From: Litomosoides sigmodontis
Taxonomy: Eukaryota > Nematoda > Chromadorea > Rhabditida > Onchocercidae
Length of the DNA: 64,000 bases
Direction: 5' to 3'
Assembly (NCBI GenBank): GCA_963070105.1
Contig: OY718808.1
Span: 4,503,738 to 4,567,737 of the forward strand
Shown here: in pieces, positions 51,781 through 64,000 of the stretch
How the letters are laid out: each line of letters starts with the position of its first letter
Numbering within the stretch: the first letter of the stretch is position 1
Position numbers and translations under genes: made by a program
Notes under the pieces: model-generated
Told to the model about the DNA's origin: nothing
The model's input: the letters and a program-made list of their open reading frames with translations, nothing else
Databases searched by the model: none

Positions 51781-54700
51781 ATTGTTATTTGTTTTAAAGT
51801 TCTTTATAACTTTCGATTGTATGAGAAAAAATATTTTGCTTGTTAAACAGGGAAAAAAATTGAATTTCATTTATGCCACGACTTGCTCTTTATGATCCCA
51901 TTTAAGCGGTAAAAACGGTTCTTTCAGTAAGAAATTGGAATTTATGATCATTTAGATTGAAGTGAACTGTTCACCTATACTTGCTTGTTTAGTTATAGCA
52001 CTTAGTCTTGAATGACTTTTTTTTAGATTTTATGGCATATTGCTGATAAAGGAGCTATAGAAACATACGATCTACTATCACTCCATCCAATTGAAATCGG
52101 TCGACAGATAACTCTTTTGCAGTTTGACCTGTATAAAGCTATTAAACCCATTGAATTGGTTGGTTCGGCATGGACTAAAAGAGATAAGGATCTTAGAAGT
52201 CCACAGCTACTGAAGCTTATCGATCATAGCACTATGGTTTGTTAACACTGATTCAAGGGAGATGTAGTTTTCTTTGCCAATAAATTTTTTTTGCTCACTT
52301 TCTTGCATTTCTAAAATACCCGATCAACATAACAGAATTTTACATCATAGTAAAGTAACTTTTAACTTTTTTCTAGTTAACGTATTGGGTTGCTCGTTCC
52401 ATTGTGGAAACTGCTTCACTGGACGAGCGGGTTTATATGTTTTCACGAGTGCTCGAAATAATGTCTATTTTCGAAGAACTAAATAATTTCACTGGTCTCG
52501 TTGCTTTGTATTCTGCTCTGAATAGTAGTTCCGTATATCGACTTAAGGCATGCTGGGAGGTATTTCTTTTTTATGCTTGTTGGGAGTGTTTTTTTTGTTA
52601 TATTTGCCTTCTTCTAGCTGCGTTTATCATCGATTTTTTACTTAAATTTTAAACATTTGTGTTTTGGTCCGTAATGACTAATTTGAAGAGAATCGATCGC
52701 GAAAAGCAATTATGGTATGAGAAATTTAAAAAACTTTGCAACCCGCATTGGAAGGAAATGATTGAGCGGTTAAAAAGTATCAATCCGCCTTGCGTCCCCT
52801 TTTTTGGTCAGTTTTACAAATATATTGTATAGGTTGGTTTGAGTAAAAAATAAGGGAATCCCGGTACGTATGTGCAAGAATTCTCTTGCCTCAGGAATCT
52901 CTTTGCCTGCAATAGCGTTTTTCGTCATAGTTCAAGCAGAGTTCAGCAGATTGTAATAATCATTGCTATATTCTCGTTAAAGTGAATGCACAGATTACAT
53001 TATATTTCCTGTTGTATTCTTGTATTTATCAGAAGTCTTTAAGGTCATTATCTTTCCAAAATCTTTTTTTACGAGGAAGGAAACAGTACATTTGTACAGA
53101 GTGAAGATCTCACTCATGAACAGGTTATTTTTTAATCCATTTAAAACATCCTTTTTTTTTAAATTGTATGTTTACATTGCAAGTTAAATCCACTTTGAGT
53201 TCTCAGAGCTTCTAAAACTGAAATACTGGAAATGCTTTTAAGCATTAAGGTGTCATACGCCAGTTTCATAGTTAGTGGGTACTGTTTCAGACGTAGGCAT
53301 TTAGGTTAGCAATAAATGCGGTGCCTTTGTAGTTGTTTTTACTTGCTTCGAAAATGAAAAGTACAATGTTTGTTATGATTTCGTTCGGTAAGGACTATGC
53401 TGAATTTTTGATACATTTCATGCATTGTTTATTTAAAACAGTTTTGGTTGTGGGGAAATGGTGTCCCAATTGGATTGCAGATTGTCCAGCTAATTTGCGT
53501 TTTCTTATCAAATTAAAAATTTTATTGTGCTTGAAGTTTTGTGACATTTTTCTGATAATCTGAAATGCGCAGTATTTAAGATTGGTGCCGAAGGCAGCAC
53601 ATCAGTTGTGGGTGCAACAGGTCGTAAAGTTATGGTGTCATTTGTGAAATGTCGTCGGATAGCATCAATTATTAGCGATATCCAGATGTATCAGAATGAA
53701 CCGTATGCTTTGGAAGTAGAGCCAAGTGTTCGGGTAAGTCGCTTCATGGAATTTATAAATCTGGTGATGAATTTTGTAAACTATATCGATTTCATCTGAA
53801 TATCTGTTACAGATGTTCACTTTTCGTCTTTTTTATCATTCATCTAAATAACATCATTCACATCAATCGTCTTAATTCAAAACTGCTCATTCTCTTTCTG
53901 TCTTTCAGTTATAGATTAGTAACATTGATCACTTGTTTTCTTGCTATTGTTACGTAGTTTTTTAGATATCTTTCCCGTGCAATCACTGGTATAGTGACTT
54001 CTGTTTTCTTTGTGTCATTCTGTTATAGGTTAAAAATACATATGAGAGTTGAAAAATGTGTCGAAATAGTTATTATACTTTTTTTATGAAGCAATTACGC
54101 CTTATATCCGTGTGCGTTTTTTTTTGGAGCAATGGCGCCTTTATTTTTAATTCCCATTGCAATTATTAAGAAATCTTCATAAACTATTCAAAAACACGCT
54201 ACGTTTGGTATCCTTGATTAGCTTACCAGATTCTTCAGAAAAAAATCTTATTGTTGTTAATGAAAGTTAATTTACTTATCACCGGAGTCCATTCTGTATT
54301 TTGCTTAACAGTGTAAAAACAAATTGTTAATTTTACGATTAGTTTTTTGGAGAGATTTGCAACGGAAGTTAAAAGAAAAAGAGAATGAGCTAGCTCACTG
54401 GTAACAGGAAGGGGCGGAGAAGGAAAATTTCCGGTAATCTAACAAACTACCGGAAATTCATTTTTTGGAGAAACGATGCGAAGGGATGCTCGTGTTTGTA
54501 TTATATGTTCTCGCGAAAAAGCATATATTCATTACCATTGCTAGCAGTTTTACTTACTGTTCCTGAAGGATGTTCATTTCATCCAGACAGGTGTTTGATA
54601 TGTGTGAATCCTAAAGATTTTTCAAATCATCGTTTTGCTTTTCCCCCTCTGTGCTTCGCTTTCTCACGTTTGCACTTCAGTTCATTTCTCTCTTCCTCCT

Positions 54701-56865
54701 TTCTTACTTGTGACTGTCTTTTCTTCTGCTAGTGGCTCATTTGATATGTTTTTGCATTGGAAGTAATTTGAACTAACTGGGAAAGATAGCTCTTCATTGG
54801 AAATCCCCGATGCATTCATTGGTCACATTGCTGAAATTTGAAGTGGTAACTGTTATTTGCATTGTCCTTGGATCTTTTTAGCTCTTTCATTTTAGCATAT
54901 TCGACGGGTTACTCTGAAGATTTGAACCTGGAATGCTTTATTTGCATTCACAGGGTTGAGTTTTCTTGAGTTTTCCTATAAGCATTAAATTAGTAATTTA
55001 TATGTCTATGCAGAATGATTTCCAAATGTGTTTAGTTGGAAGTTTTTGGAAATTGAAAAGAAACCTAAAATTAGAGATACTATGATCACCTTTCAGATCA
55101 GTTGTTCTGAGAGAGTTGAGATAGATAGACATGGTGTCTGCTGGAGATGTCAGCCAGCCAACCATTGCCGAGGTGAATTTGGCAAACTGAAATGGATGGA
55201 TGATCAGTAGCAGTTGTAGTAGTAGGAAGCGTCCTTTCAGGCAGGCAACTGCAAACAGTCAAAAATGATTAGTGTCTCTTTGTGTGTCCGTGGAGAAACA
55301 TTTAGCTCTTTTGCTAGCTTTACCTACCTTTACATCTCATCATTTGGCAACGTTTCGTAGACGGCGTGGAGAGGAGGAGGAGGAGGTGTGGAGAAACCGA
55401 TGATTGTGTGCATACTTTGTGTAAGCAACCTTTAGAGCTTACGTTGGAGAGAGGGAGATGAATGTGATCAATTTCGGATTTGACAGTTCCTTTTGATGGC
55501 CTTATCCCTCCCTCTCCTCAAACAATCTCCATTCATTCCTAATGACCACTTCTTACAGTTCCTTCTTCATCACACTCATTTCCAAGCAACATTATGATGA
55601 ATGAGACGAAGAATGAATGAATGAATTTCCATCCGTCTTTTCACTCTTTAATTTTACCTTTTTGGAATTTTTTCATTTTTTCGATTGAGGAATCCATATA
55701 TTTCACTCAGATTTCTGATGTATTGGGTGATTTGATTGCTGCTAAAATTTTACACCATTGTAAAATGTTCATTTAAGAGCCATAGTTCTCTTATATTTTT
55801 TCGATTTTTTTTAGTTAAAAAATGCTTAATGAATGAAATCCTCAATTTTAGGACTGAGAGAGTGGTGTTTGTATAGTAATTTATAATTCAACATTTTCAT
55901 TAACATAACTCAACATTCAACATTCCTTTTAACATTTTCCATTTTCTTTCCAATTGCAGATTTAAAAACTCGCATCATTAGGTATGTATTCCAGTTTCCT
56001 ATTAATTTGCGCGTAAAATTCAAAATCTTTGAGAAACTTTAATGCAGTCGTTTCTCGATTCACCGGTTCACATGGTAATGAAGGCATTCATAGTTGATTA
56101 AGTCGTATAGTTTGGCTGCCTTTTAAATCAATGTGTTCATTGAAATGGAACATGCTTTCTCTTTCTCTTTCAAACGATTAATAACCAATATATTGGCACA
56201 TTCAAATGTATTAGACAGAGTCATCCATGCTCCGTTGGATTTTCATTTACAGTATGTAAGCTAATTACATTTTCTTTCTAACCTTTTTTCGCTATGATGG
56301 AGCTTAAAGCAATTTTTAGAGTATTGTAATATTAGTTTCAAAAAAAGTAATAAAATTTAAGATGAAGTTTACTATCAAACTCTTCTGTCTCCATGTTTCT
56401 TGTTGATTTGCATGGACATATGCAACTTATTTATCATTTTTCGTCTCGAAATTTGTACATTAATGAAGTGCTATTCAGCTGACAATTCGTTTTCAAAAAA
56501 ATTTTCGAAATCTTTCGTTTGCATCCATCCCAACTTTAATTTTTTCAGTCTTCAACTTCTTCATCCATTTTATGTGCATAGTTGTAAACAGATCTTATCA
56601 ATCATTTTCAAAGTCTTCCGCTGACAAATAAATCGGTTGTTTACTGTGAGAGATTTTCTACGCCTTTTGTTATGATATGCAACTTAATTAGATTTTGACA
56701 GCTGTTATTTGAGGGATCGCACGGTATCGTGGGAAGATCTATATATCTATCGTCCATTGTGAAATGTAATTAATGGTACTGTTTTGCGAGTTAGATTGTC
56801 CCTATCACTTTTCAAACTCCTATCATTGTATGTATAACATTATATTTTAAACTCATATTATGTAT

Positions 56866-56938
<73 letters not shown>

Positions 56939-59900
56939 TGTGTGTGTGTGCTGTTGTATGTGTGGCTATGATTGATCAGAATGGCCGGCGTAAAACCGAT
57001 CTGTTGTCCATTACTGTGATCCTCTCATCACTTTATACAACAATACTACCATCTTCACCTGTCATACTTCTTGCGTGCTGCAAAAGAATTTCCCTTCTTT
57101 CGCGTCTCTCTCTTTCACCTATTTTTTTTCATGTTTTCCTCTTTTATTTAACGTTTCGAATCGTATTACTTATCCCGGGAAATATCTAATAATTTTAATT
57201 TCTTTTCTAAATTATTGTACTTTAATGATGGTTCTCGTTATAAGATGCCCTTGACGTTATGGTAGTAGAATCCTTTACTTTCATCCAATGTTTTTCGATT
57301 TTTTACCCATCCATATAACATGACGGTGTGCATTTTTATCTTTCCTTGCCGTTCCCAAATTTCTTTTACCGAAACTTGAAATCAATTTGAATAATTGGAC
57401 AACATCGCCATCAAAAATATTTATCATCTACCTGCATTATGCATTAGCAATGCGGTAGGGCTACAGTTACGACATAAATGTGGTGGATGAATATGATAAG
57501 CCACTAACTATATCAGCCTTTAACTTTTTCTTGGAAAAAAAGTTTTTGCTTGAAATTACTTCCTTTATACTTTATAGTATTTTATACTCCAACTTATGAA
57601 TAAATTTCATTTCGACTCTCTTGTTTGCTGTTTTATATTTACAGTTAGTTATTTTTTTACAGTTAGTTCCACTACTGTATTGCGAAATGACGGTGCTAAC
57701 TGAGCATTTATAAGGCTTTTAAGAGTTGATTAGTTTAGACTTAGAAATAGCCACTCACTTCACTCATTCAGGCCTTGGGAATTCTTCATTTTTCCTGTTT
57801 TTTAAGAAAAAAATAGTCTTTTTATCGAAAGTTTTTTTATGAAGGATTTTTTGCGTGTTTATTCTCATTCGTGCCTCAGCGTTATTTGTTCATTGTGTTA
57901 AGTAACATTGTTGTATTGTGAAGAGATGGTACTGACTGATTACTGCGAAACGACACCGCTTATTGCTGATAAATGTGTGATGAGCAGACGGAAGCGATGG
58001 TTTTGTCAAACTAAGGTAAGAAATATTCAATTTTTCCTCTTATCACGCCGATAAATAGGAGCAAGCACTGTGCTCGTTGCAAAGCTATACTTACTGTCTA
58101 CTATCTTTGTAAAAACCTTCCTATGTCTTTGCATAGATAATTTAGCTGACCGAATAGATTCTCGATTTTTAGAATAGTAGATAGAGAGATTAATTGTCTT
58201 CATTTATCCTGTCACTGTGATTTCGGATAGTGGAAGTTGGTCCTCTCTTTATGACGACATACTCATTCTTGTTAAATAAAACGAAACATCACCGCAATAG
58301 AACGTTGCATCACACGATGTTGATCACTCTTGTTCCGTTCAAAACTGCTAGTGCTTGAAAGGAATAAATAGATGGAGCCGAATTTTTTGACGAGTGATCC
58401 TGCGGTCTTTCTGAAGGTACATTTCGAAGTTCCAGAATGTGATTCCGTATTTTGCTGTACACTCTAAGAGGGCTTCATATATTTGCCAATTCACTCTCTT
58501 AAAATAATTTCTACCGAAAGCTACATTAAGCGGTGGAGTGTGGGTAACATCATTTTGCATTGTAATCCATTTAATGTGGTTTTAATTGTTCTTGTGGTTA
58601 AGTATCTTTCAACTATACCTTCACAATGCTTTTGCTTTGATGGGTCTTATTTTTTTTTTGAAACGGAGTAAAGAGAAAGAAAAAGAGATTGGTTATTCAG
58701 TAAGAGTTGCGAAGGCGTCATTAGAAATGGAAAGAATCTTCCCGTCATTACTTTTTATTACTAAGTGCGTTTCAACCCCTTCAGTATAGATTTTGAAGGC
58801 ATCAGTAGAGAGGAAAACAGCAGTAGGTGATGAGCAAAGAGAGGATGAATGGAGATATACATTGTAGAGGCGCTTAAAAGTATTTCCCATGCCGACTTGT
58901 TCCGGTGCTTGTTAAAAATGTTTTGGATGGCGTTTAATTTTAATGTCCTTTGAAGCTGAAATTTGCTTTTTCATTTTTTATTTCGAGTTCTCTTTTCTAC
59001 GTTTCTAGGAATGCATTTGATTGCCTTTTCTTCTTTTTATCTGTGAAATGTCATGGAGTCTTCTAATATTAATGGCATAATTAAGAGGATATCAAATAAT
59101 TGGACGAATACTTCACGATCAGCATTCTCAGCAGGGGAGCACTTCCGTTTGATTTTCTCTCTCGCTTCGGCGATAATTTTCAATCTTTTCCATTCTTTCA
59201 TTTGTTATCATCACAACCAACAGCCGGAAGCCATTGCCTGCAGCAGCGAAGTGTTGTTAAACCGATCAGTAAGAAATCTGTCTGTTATCGCTGCATATGC
59301 CGTTATATTGGTCATACCAATGATCATGACAGTGACCTCCTCTATGAGTTAAAAGTAAGAGGAAATCTACCAGGCATTTTCAGGGCTGATAGCTTGTTAT
59401 AGCAGCTTGATAATTCTTTAAATGCTTCAAACACTTGTTGATTTCATTGTTCCGTGGTCTACTGCAATTTAATTTCTAAGCAACATTTTGAGATTCTTAG
59501 TCGTTTGTTTAATTTTTGCGAGAGATTGATTACTTTATAATAAGTACATTTGACTTTTCTTCATACATTTTGGGCATATTTTTTGCCTTCTTTGAAGGAT
59601 TATTTCCTGCTAATGTTGGGCTATATCTCAGCCTATGATGATGGGAGTACTAATAATGTGTAGTTTGTCGACGACATCCAGGCAGGCAGTTAGGATAACT
59701 AAATTGTGGCACAGAATCGCGTTTGAAGCTATCTGCAGCCGAACGCGAACATCATCCGATCTCGTTATCGTAGAAACATCTGGAACGAAACCTCATTATT
59801 TTCCTTCCGTTTTCATTAGCTTCCCTCGTAAAAATGCCAACCAATGATTTTTGATGCGTTGTCTCTCACTTTTGAAAATCATATGTTTAGCTGCTCTCCT

Positions 59901-62900
59901 GCTTATCTAATGATTTGAGCACAGAAACGCTTCAACTTCCAGTTCTCCCTCTCTCTCTCTCCCTCTCTCTCTCTCTCTCTCACGTTCCTCTGAAGTTCTC
60001 GTCCATTGTGCAGTAGTGATATCCTTGCTCCCACTGATGTTAATTTCAATAAATGACTTCCGGTTGGTTGGAATAGGCAGATATCAGTGGTTGTAGTTCT
60101 CTTCCTGCTCTTACTCCTTCGTCCCTTCTTTTTTATCCATCGCATTTTCTTAGCTCCTTCTCTCTTTCATTCTTTCACAGTAATGTCTAATTTTTCGTTT
60201 GATTTTAACACATCTCCCTGCAATTACTATTGCTATTGTACGGTGTGGTAAGGTAGCACTTTTGCTTTTGCGTGGTAAGGTAGCACTTTTGCTTTATCAG
60301 AATTGTACTACAATTGAGTATCCAGTTATCGTATTTTCAGAAGTTTTCCTATGTTTTTTTTCCTTTAAAGACAATTTTGATAATTCAGAGGACAGATAGT
60401 GAATATAAGATGGGTAAGAGTTTCATGATTTCTAATTTAGAGCTAATTTAGAGGCTTCTGTAATTTAAATGTAAATGAGTTATTAGTTATTGACATACTA
60501 CCGTATTACGTTATCACAAGTAATTACTGCACTAATTGCAGCATGCTTTCATGTGCTTTATGCTCCTGCTGCTCTCGATCATCTGCAGCATCATCTATCT
60601 CTGCATCTTATGATCCGGTAATTTTGTGTTATCTGAAGTCAATTTCATTTCGCTTATCGTTCTGGTTGTGTTGATTGGACTTTTCCTTGAGAAGAATTTT
60701 ATTATTATCATGTGCAATTTTCTCTTATGTTATCTTATGCAATTTATAACTTGAAACTAACACTTCTTCCGCTTTTATCTGTACGTATTGTATTAGCGAA
60801 CATATTTCAGAAGCTAATATCATTTTCCTGCTTTATCATTTTCATACGGCAAGGCCTCGTAAATAGTGGTTTTGTAGTGCTAGTTTCGTGAATGATATTT
60901 TAAGCATAACTATAATATAATGGCTTCTGTATTTTAAACTAGCAAATTTAATTCAACCACTGTTTAATACTTTTATAAGCAGTAAGACAAAATTCATATG
61001 TCCAGTTATAGTTATGTTTTTCGAAATTTCAGCATTTTTTTGAGACCATTAATCCACTGAATGGTTTTGATGGGAAGGAATCGTTGGAGACATACATGTG
61101 GGAACAGTCATTGAAGGTAGAGCCAAAAGATCCTGACAAAATGGAATTTATTGTAAGTTTCTTAACATTATTCTCTCTGGCTTCTTCTTCGTTTTAATGT
61201 TGTCAGCCAATGATGGTCGATATATCGAAGATACAGGGAAAGTGTAGAAAAAATTTGAAATCCGTCTTTATTTTAAAAGGGATTATCATTTGAAATTCAC
61301 AACAGGAAGCTAATTTACCTTGCTACATCTGGGATAAAAATGAGTTGACGCAATAAACAAACAATAGCTTTTCCGGACTCGTTAGATTTGGAGAATGATT
61401 TTTATTATGCTCTATTACGATCTAAAAGTAGTGGAGTTAAAATTGTTTTTCTGATAAAAGCAACTAAAAGTAACTGAGATCCAGCATTTTTGGATTTCTG
61501 TTTCGTGAGTGAATTCCTTGGGTTAACGGATTAAAGGTGATGAATTTTAGGAAATGTGTAAAACTTATCCTAATTCTTTCTCTGCTTTTCTAGCATTTCC
61601 TCCTTATCCATTTTTACCAGCCTGTTTCTAAAACACTTTTAACAGAAAGCATTGCTGTCTGATTTGTTTTTTTTACTAAATATTTCGATTAATGTTTGAG
61701 ATAACTGTTGATGTCGTTAAATTTGTTTTAATTTATATGAGGTGGGGATTAAATAAGTAATTCTGGACTATGTTGACTGTAGTAAGTGAAAAGGCTCTGA
61801 GGCTGTTTTCTGAAGGAAACATTACAGAGTTGTGTTTGCTTATTTCTGTAATATAGAATGGTTGAAATTGTTTTTGACAAATCTGAAGAATCATACTCTA
61901 TCATGAAGTGAACTTATGATGAAACGATCTAAAATAACTTTACAAATTACGCTGTAATAGCGTTCAGGTAGTTGTAAATTATGTTGTAATAACGGCCAGG
62001 CATTTGAGTGCCATGACTGCCTCTGGTAATGGTAACATGAAAAAAATTTTTCTAATTCTTATGGGAGCGTTTCTTTGCTTATCTGCACTTTTTAAGACAT
62101 TTTCTACTGTTGTTGTTATAGATTATTGGTTGTAACACTTGTAGTTTTCAGAAACCATCTAGACCAGCTCACGTGCTTAAATCACCTGGTATCAAGCCAC
62201 CCAAAGGAATCTCATCAGCACCATCAACAAGTGGCCCATCAAACCATTATTCTGGACATCGAACAAGTGGACGAGGTTTCTCAGCACTGAACAACTACAG
62301 TTCGAACGTATCTCACTCATCGGATATGTGAGTTTTCAGTATTGTAGCTTTTCAGAACGCATTATTCCGTTAATATAATGTGATTTCGTGAACAAGTCTT
62401 GTGACACTGGCTGATTTAACAAATACCGTCAAGTGTGTTAGTGTTTCGGGTAAAACATAGTTGTTTTGAAATAATACAATAGCTAACTTTGCTAGGAAAA
62501 TGATTTTGATTGGATGTGCAGTTTGGCTAGTTCTAGGTCTAGTTTTGATGGTATTCAATTTCACCTCATCTTTCTTTTAATTAAGTTTGACGAAGTCATA
62601 GCTACAAATCAAAGTTGACGTTAGTTAGATGCTTCATGCAAATATAATGTGCTGACGTATTTTGCAAATGCGAATTAGACCGTGCTTCCTGTTCTGAAGA
62701 ACAAAAGTAAAAAATTAGAGCGAATTGGTTCACAGTGCTAAAAGCTCGTTCTTCATATTCGTTGCTATTTTTTGTAAAGCCCTTCGTTTCAAAATTAACT
62801 GTGATAGTAATTGTTCAAGTCAAGTGCCGGTATTGTAGATTGTTCCTGTTCAAATTAACGTTTTTATATGTTTTATGAGAAAAATGAGAGAATGAACTGA

Positions 62901-64000
62901 AATAGTTGAAAAATGCATTCATTTCTGCGAGCGTTTGAAAAAAAAAACAGTTTAATTGAATTGGATGCTACATTGATGTAAAGTGTTTGTTGATCGACAA
63001 CCGAACTTTTAGAAACCATGTAATTTTGGAATTTATCATTTCTGATAGTGGTTTAATGTCTTACTTGCTCACATCCTTCTTCAGATCACGTCCTAACTTC
63101 TTGCCAAATTTTGAGGATCGAAATTCTTATCTTGGAATGGTTGAAATCACTCCAGGTTAGTTCAAATTGGTGCTTCCTTTCTTCTAAAATATAAAGAGTT
63201 TGGCATCAAACCGATGTTCTCGACTTCATCAATTTTATGTTCATCACAAATTTCTAGAAATGCACTAGTCATATCTTTTTGGGAGAAATTAAAAAAAATA
63301 GATTACAATTGAAGCCTGCGATATGAAATGTTCAAGTATCTGCATTTCTAGGTCAGCAACCGCGATACCTTGGTGATGCAAAGCGCGGCACTCAGTCAAC
63401 GATTGCTTCACCAACAGAACCACGAATTCCTCCAATAATACCAAAGGATAGGCATCGAAGTGATAAAGCATCCTCGACCCCACCAAGCCCACGTTCCACA
63501 CAGAGTGGACATTTCCCTGCTCCATCGCCACCTCCTCTCTATCCACGAAAATTGTCAACTCAAGAGCAACTGGCTCCACCACCACCTCTGAAAGTTTCTA
63601 CTCATGCAACTTTAGATTTAAATGGTCCAGTTCCACCTCATTCTGCTCCATTTTGCATTGTTCGTCCAGGTTCGTTCGTTTTAAAATTAACATAGGTATT
63701 CACTTTTTTGTTTTTGATTTAGACACTTCAATGAGCGGTTTTGACGTCAGAAAGTTTCACATGTATTTTGATAGTATGTTGATGATTTAAGAGATGACAA
63801 TATGTGAAAAACTATGTGACATAATTAATTGATGTCACAGCCATGGTTCTTTACGAACTTCTTAATACTCTGTTCATATTTATGCTTCTCATTCATTGCT
63901 GTGATATTTCAAAATCTTCAGACTCGTTTGTTTTTCCTCCTTGTGGTGGGAATGCAATATGTTCTCAAACGACTGTCTTGGAAAATACCTCCACTGTAAC
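46278..64000 (+). CDS. sos-1: Son of sevenless (SOS) Ras guanine-nucleotide exchange factor, 3' end cut by window
   Basis: SOS loads GTP on Ras below receptor tyrosine kinases and is recruited by GRB2/SEM-5. About 1,346 codons in 31 exons are visible. Order: histone-fold region (exons 1-5, 46278-47418; [28 protein letters not shown]); Dbl-homology domain (47865-49256; [50 protein letters not shown]); PH domain (49431-50070; [20 protein letters not shown]); REM domain (50151-51383; [21 protein letters not shown]); Cdc25 domain (52027-53733; [69 protein letters not shown]). A Pro/Ser-rich tail with SH3-ligand-like [10 protein letters not shown] and PPPLYPRK runs off the window. The start is the ATG after TGTTTCCAG; ATG 46227 is an alternative. 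Exon 17 ends at a GC donor. Exon 20 (51232-51383) has an apparent 2-nt deletion. Confidence 0.93.
51697..51778. repeat. (TA)n microsatellite in sos intron 21
   Basis: About 41 AT units starting 3 bp after the donor of the sos exon ending at 51693, so the array begins almost at the 5' splice site. Confidence 0.98.
54426..54458. repeat. 11-bp perfect inverted repeat (hairpin)
   Basis: AATTTCCGGTA at 54426-54436 and its exact complement at 54448-54458, with an 11-nt loop. It lies in the long sos intron, in a GC-richer patch. Confidence 0.8.
56866..56950. repeat. (TG)n microsatellite
   Basis: TG units from about 56866 to 56950 with one GGG interruption at about 56933-56936, inside the long sos intron. 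Confidence 0.97.
60245..60295. repeat. 27-bp tandem duplication
   Basis: GTGGTAAGGTAGCACTTTTG and following bases occur at 60245 and again 27 bp later at 60272, inside the long sos intron. Confidence 0.85.

Larger units (their letters stand above)
53734..61032 (+). other. 7.3-kb intron of sos, no nested gene supported
   Basis: Separates the last Cdc25-domain exon from the exon beginning [14 protein letters not shown]. The other sos introns are mostly 50-900 bp. It holds the (TG)n at 56866, a hairpin at 54426-54458, CT-rich runs (59945-59980) and a 27-bp tandem repeat at 60245-60295. Open frames at 54496-54732, 59053-59402 and 59635-59847 were examined but lack splice context. Confidence 0.6.

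Noticed and set aside
59053..59402. Overlapping 100-codon frames in the long sos intron
   Set aside because: Considered as a nested gene or another bacterial insert, but neither frame resembles a family I know.

Overview
The window looks like nuclear DNA of a filarial (onchocercid) nematode. It is AT-rich, its genes are split into many short exons with TTTCAG-type acceptors, and strong acceptor-like AG sites lie just before several start codons, as expected for spliced-leader trans-splicing. A ground-like (GRL) protein, a nematode-only family, is present. Decayed fragments of two neighbouring bacterial ribosomal-protein genes (rplP-rpmC) sit between two nuclear genes; in this setting the likeliest source is the Wolbachia endosymbiont. 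No sequence search could be run, so all gene models were joined by hand from splice signals and reading-frame phase.

Layout. 0.75-2.4 kb (-): small acidic protein of unknown function. About 4.4-4.6 kb (-): a possible tiny secreted peptide. 5.6-8.0 kb (+): two tandem paralogous secreted cysteine-rich proteins with identical intron phases. 8.9-12.2 kb (-): divergent GSK-3-like kinase. 12.7-13.0 kb (-): bacterial rplP/rpmC remnant. 13.4-15.6 kb (-): divergent PP1-type phosphatase with a Lys/Glu-rich tail. 18.0-21.8 kb (+): aftiphilin-like trafficking protein. 23.5-26.5 kb: simple repeats, including about 1.5 kb of (AAT)n. 27.4-29.3 kb (-), possibly from 30.9 kb: DAN/gremlin-type cystine-knot protein. 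34.6-36.3 kb (-): ground-like protein with a Pro/Cys-rich arm. 38.2-44.7 kb (+): unidentified 513-residue protein. 46.3 kb to the right edge (+): Son-of-sevenless (SOS) Ras exchange factor, missing only the end of its proline-rich tail.

The genes do not form one pathway. Two themes recur. Extracellular and signalling products are common: the secreted Cys-rich pair, the DAN-family candidate BMP antagonist, the GRL protein and SOS. A kinase and a phosphatase lie in the same orientation on either side of the bacterial insert; both belong to families that have expanded in nematodes, often with male-germline expression.

Several gene models carry oddities seen directly in the sequence: a 50-nt intron made of two 25-bp tandem repeats, a duplicated in-frame 5' splice site, two expected 3' splice sites lacking AG, a likely GC-AG intron, and an apparent 2-nt deletion in the SOS catalytic half. 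The last three kinds could reflect sequence errors as easily as biology.
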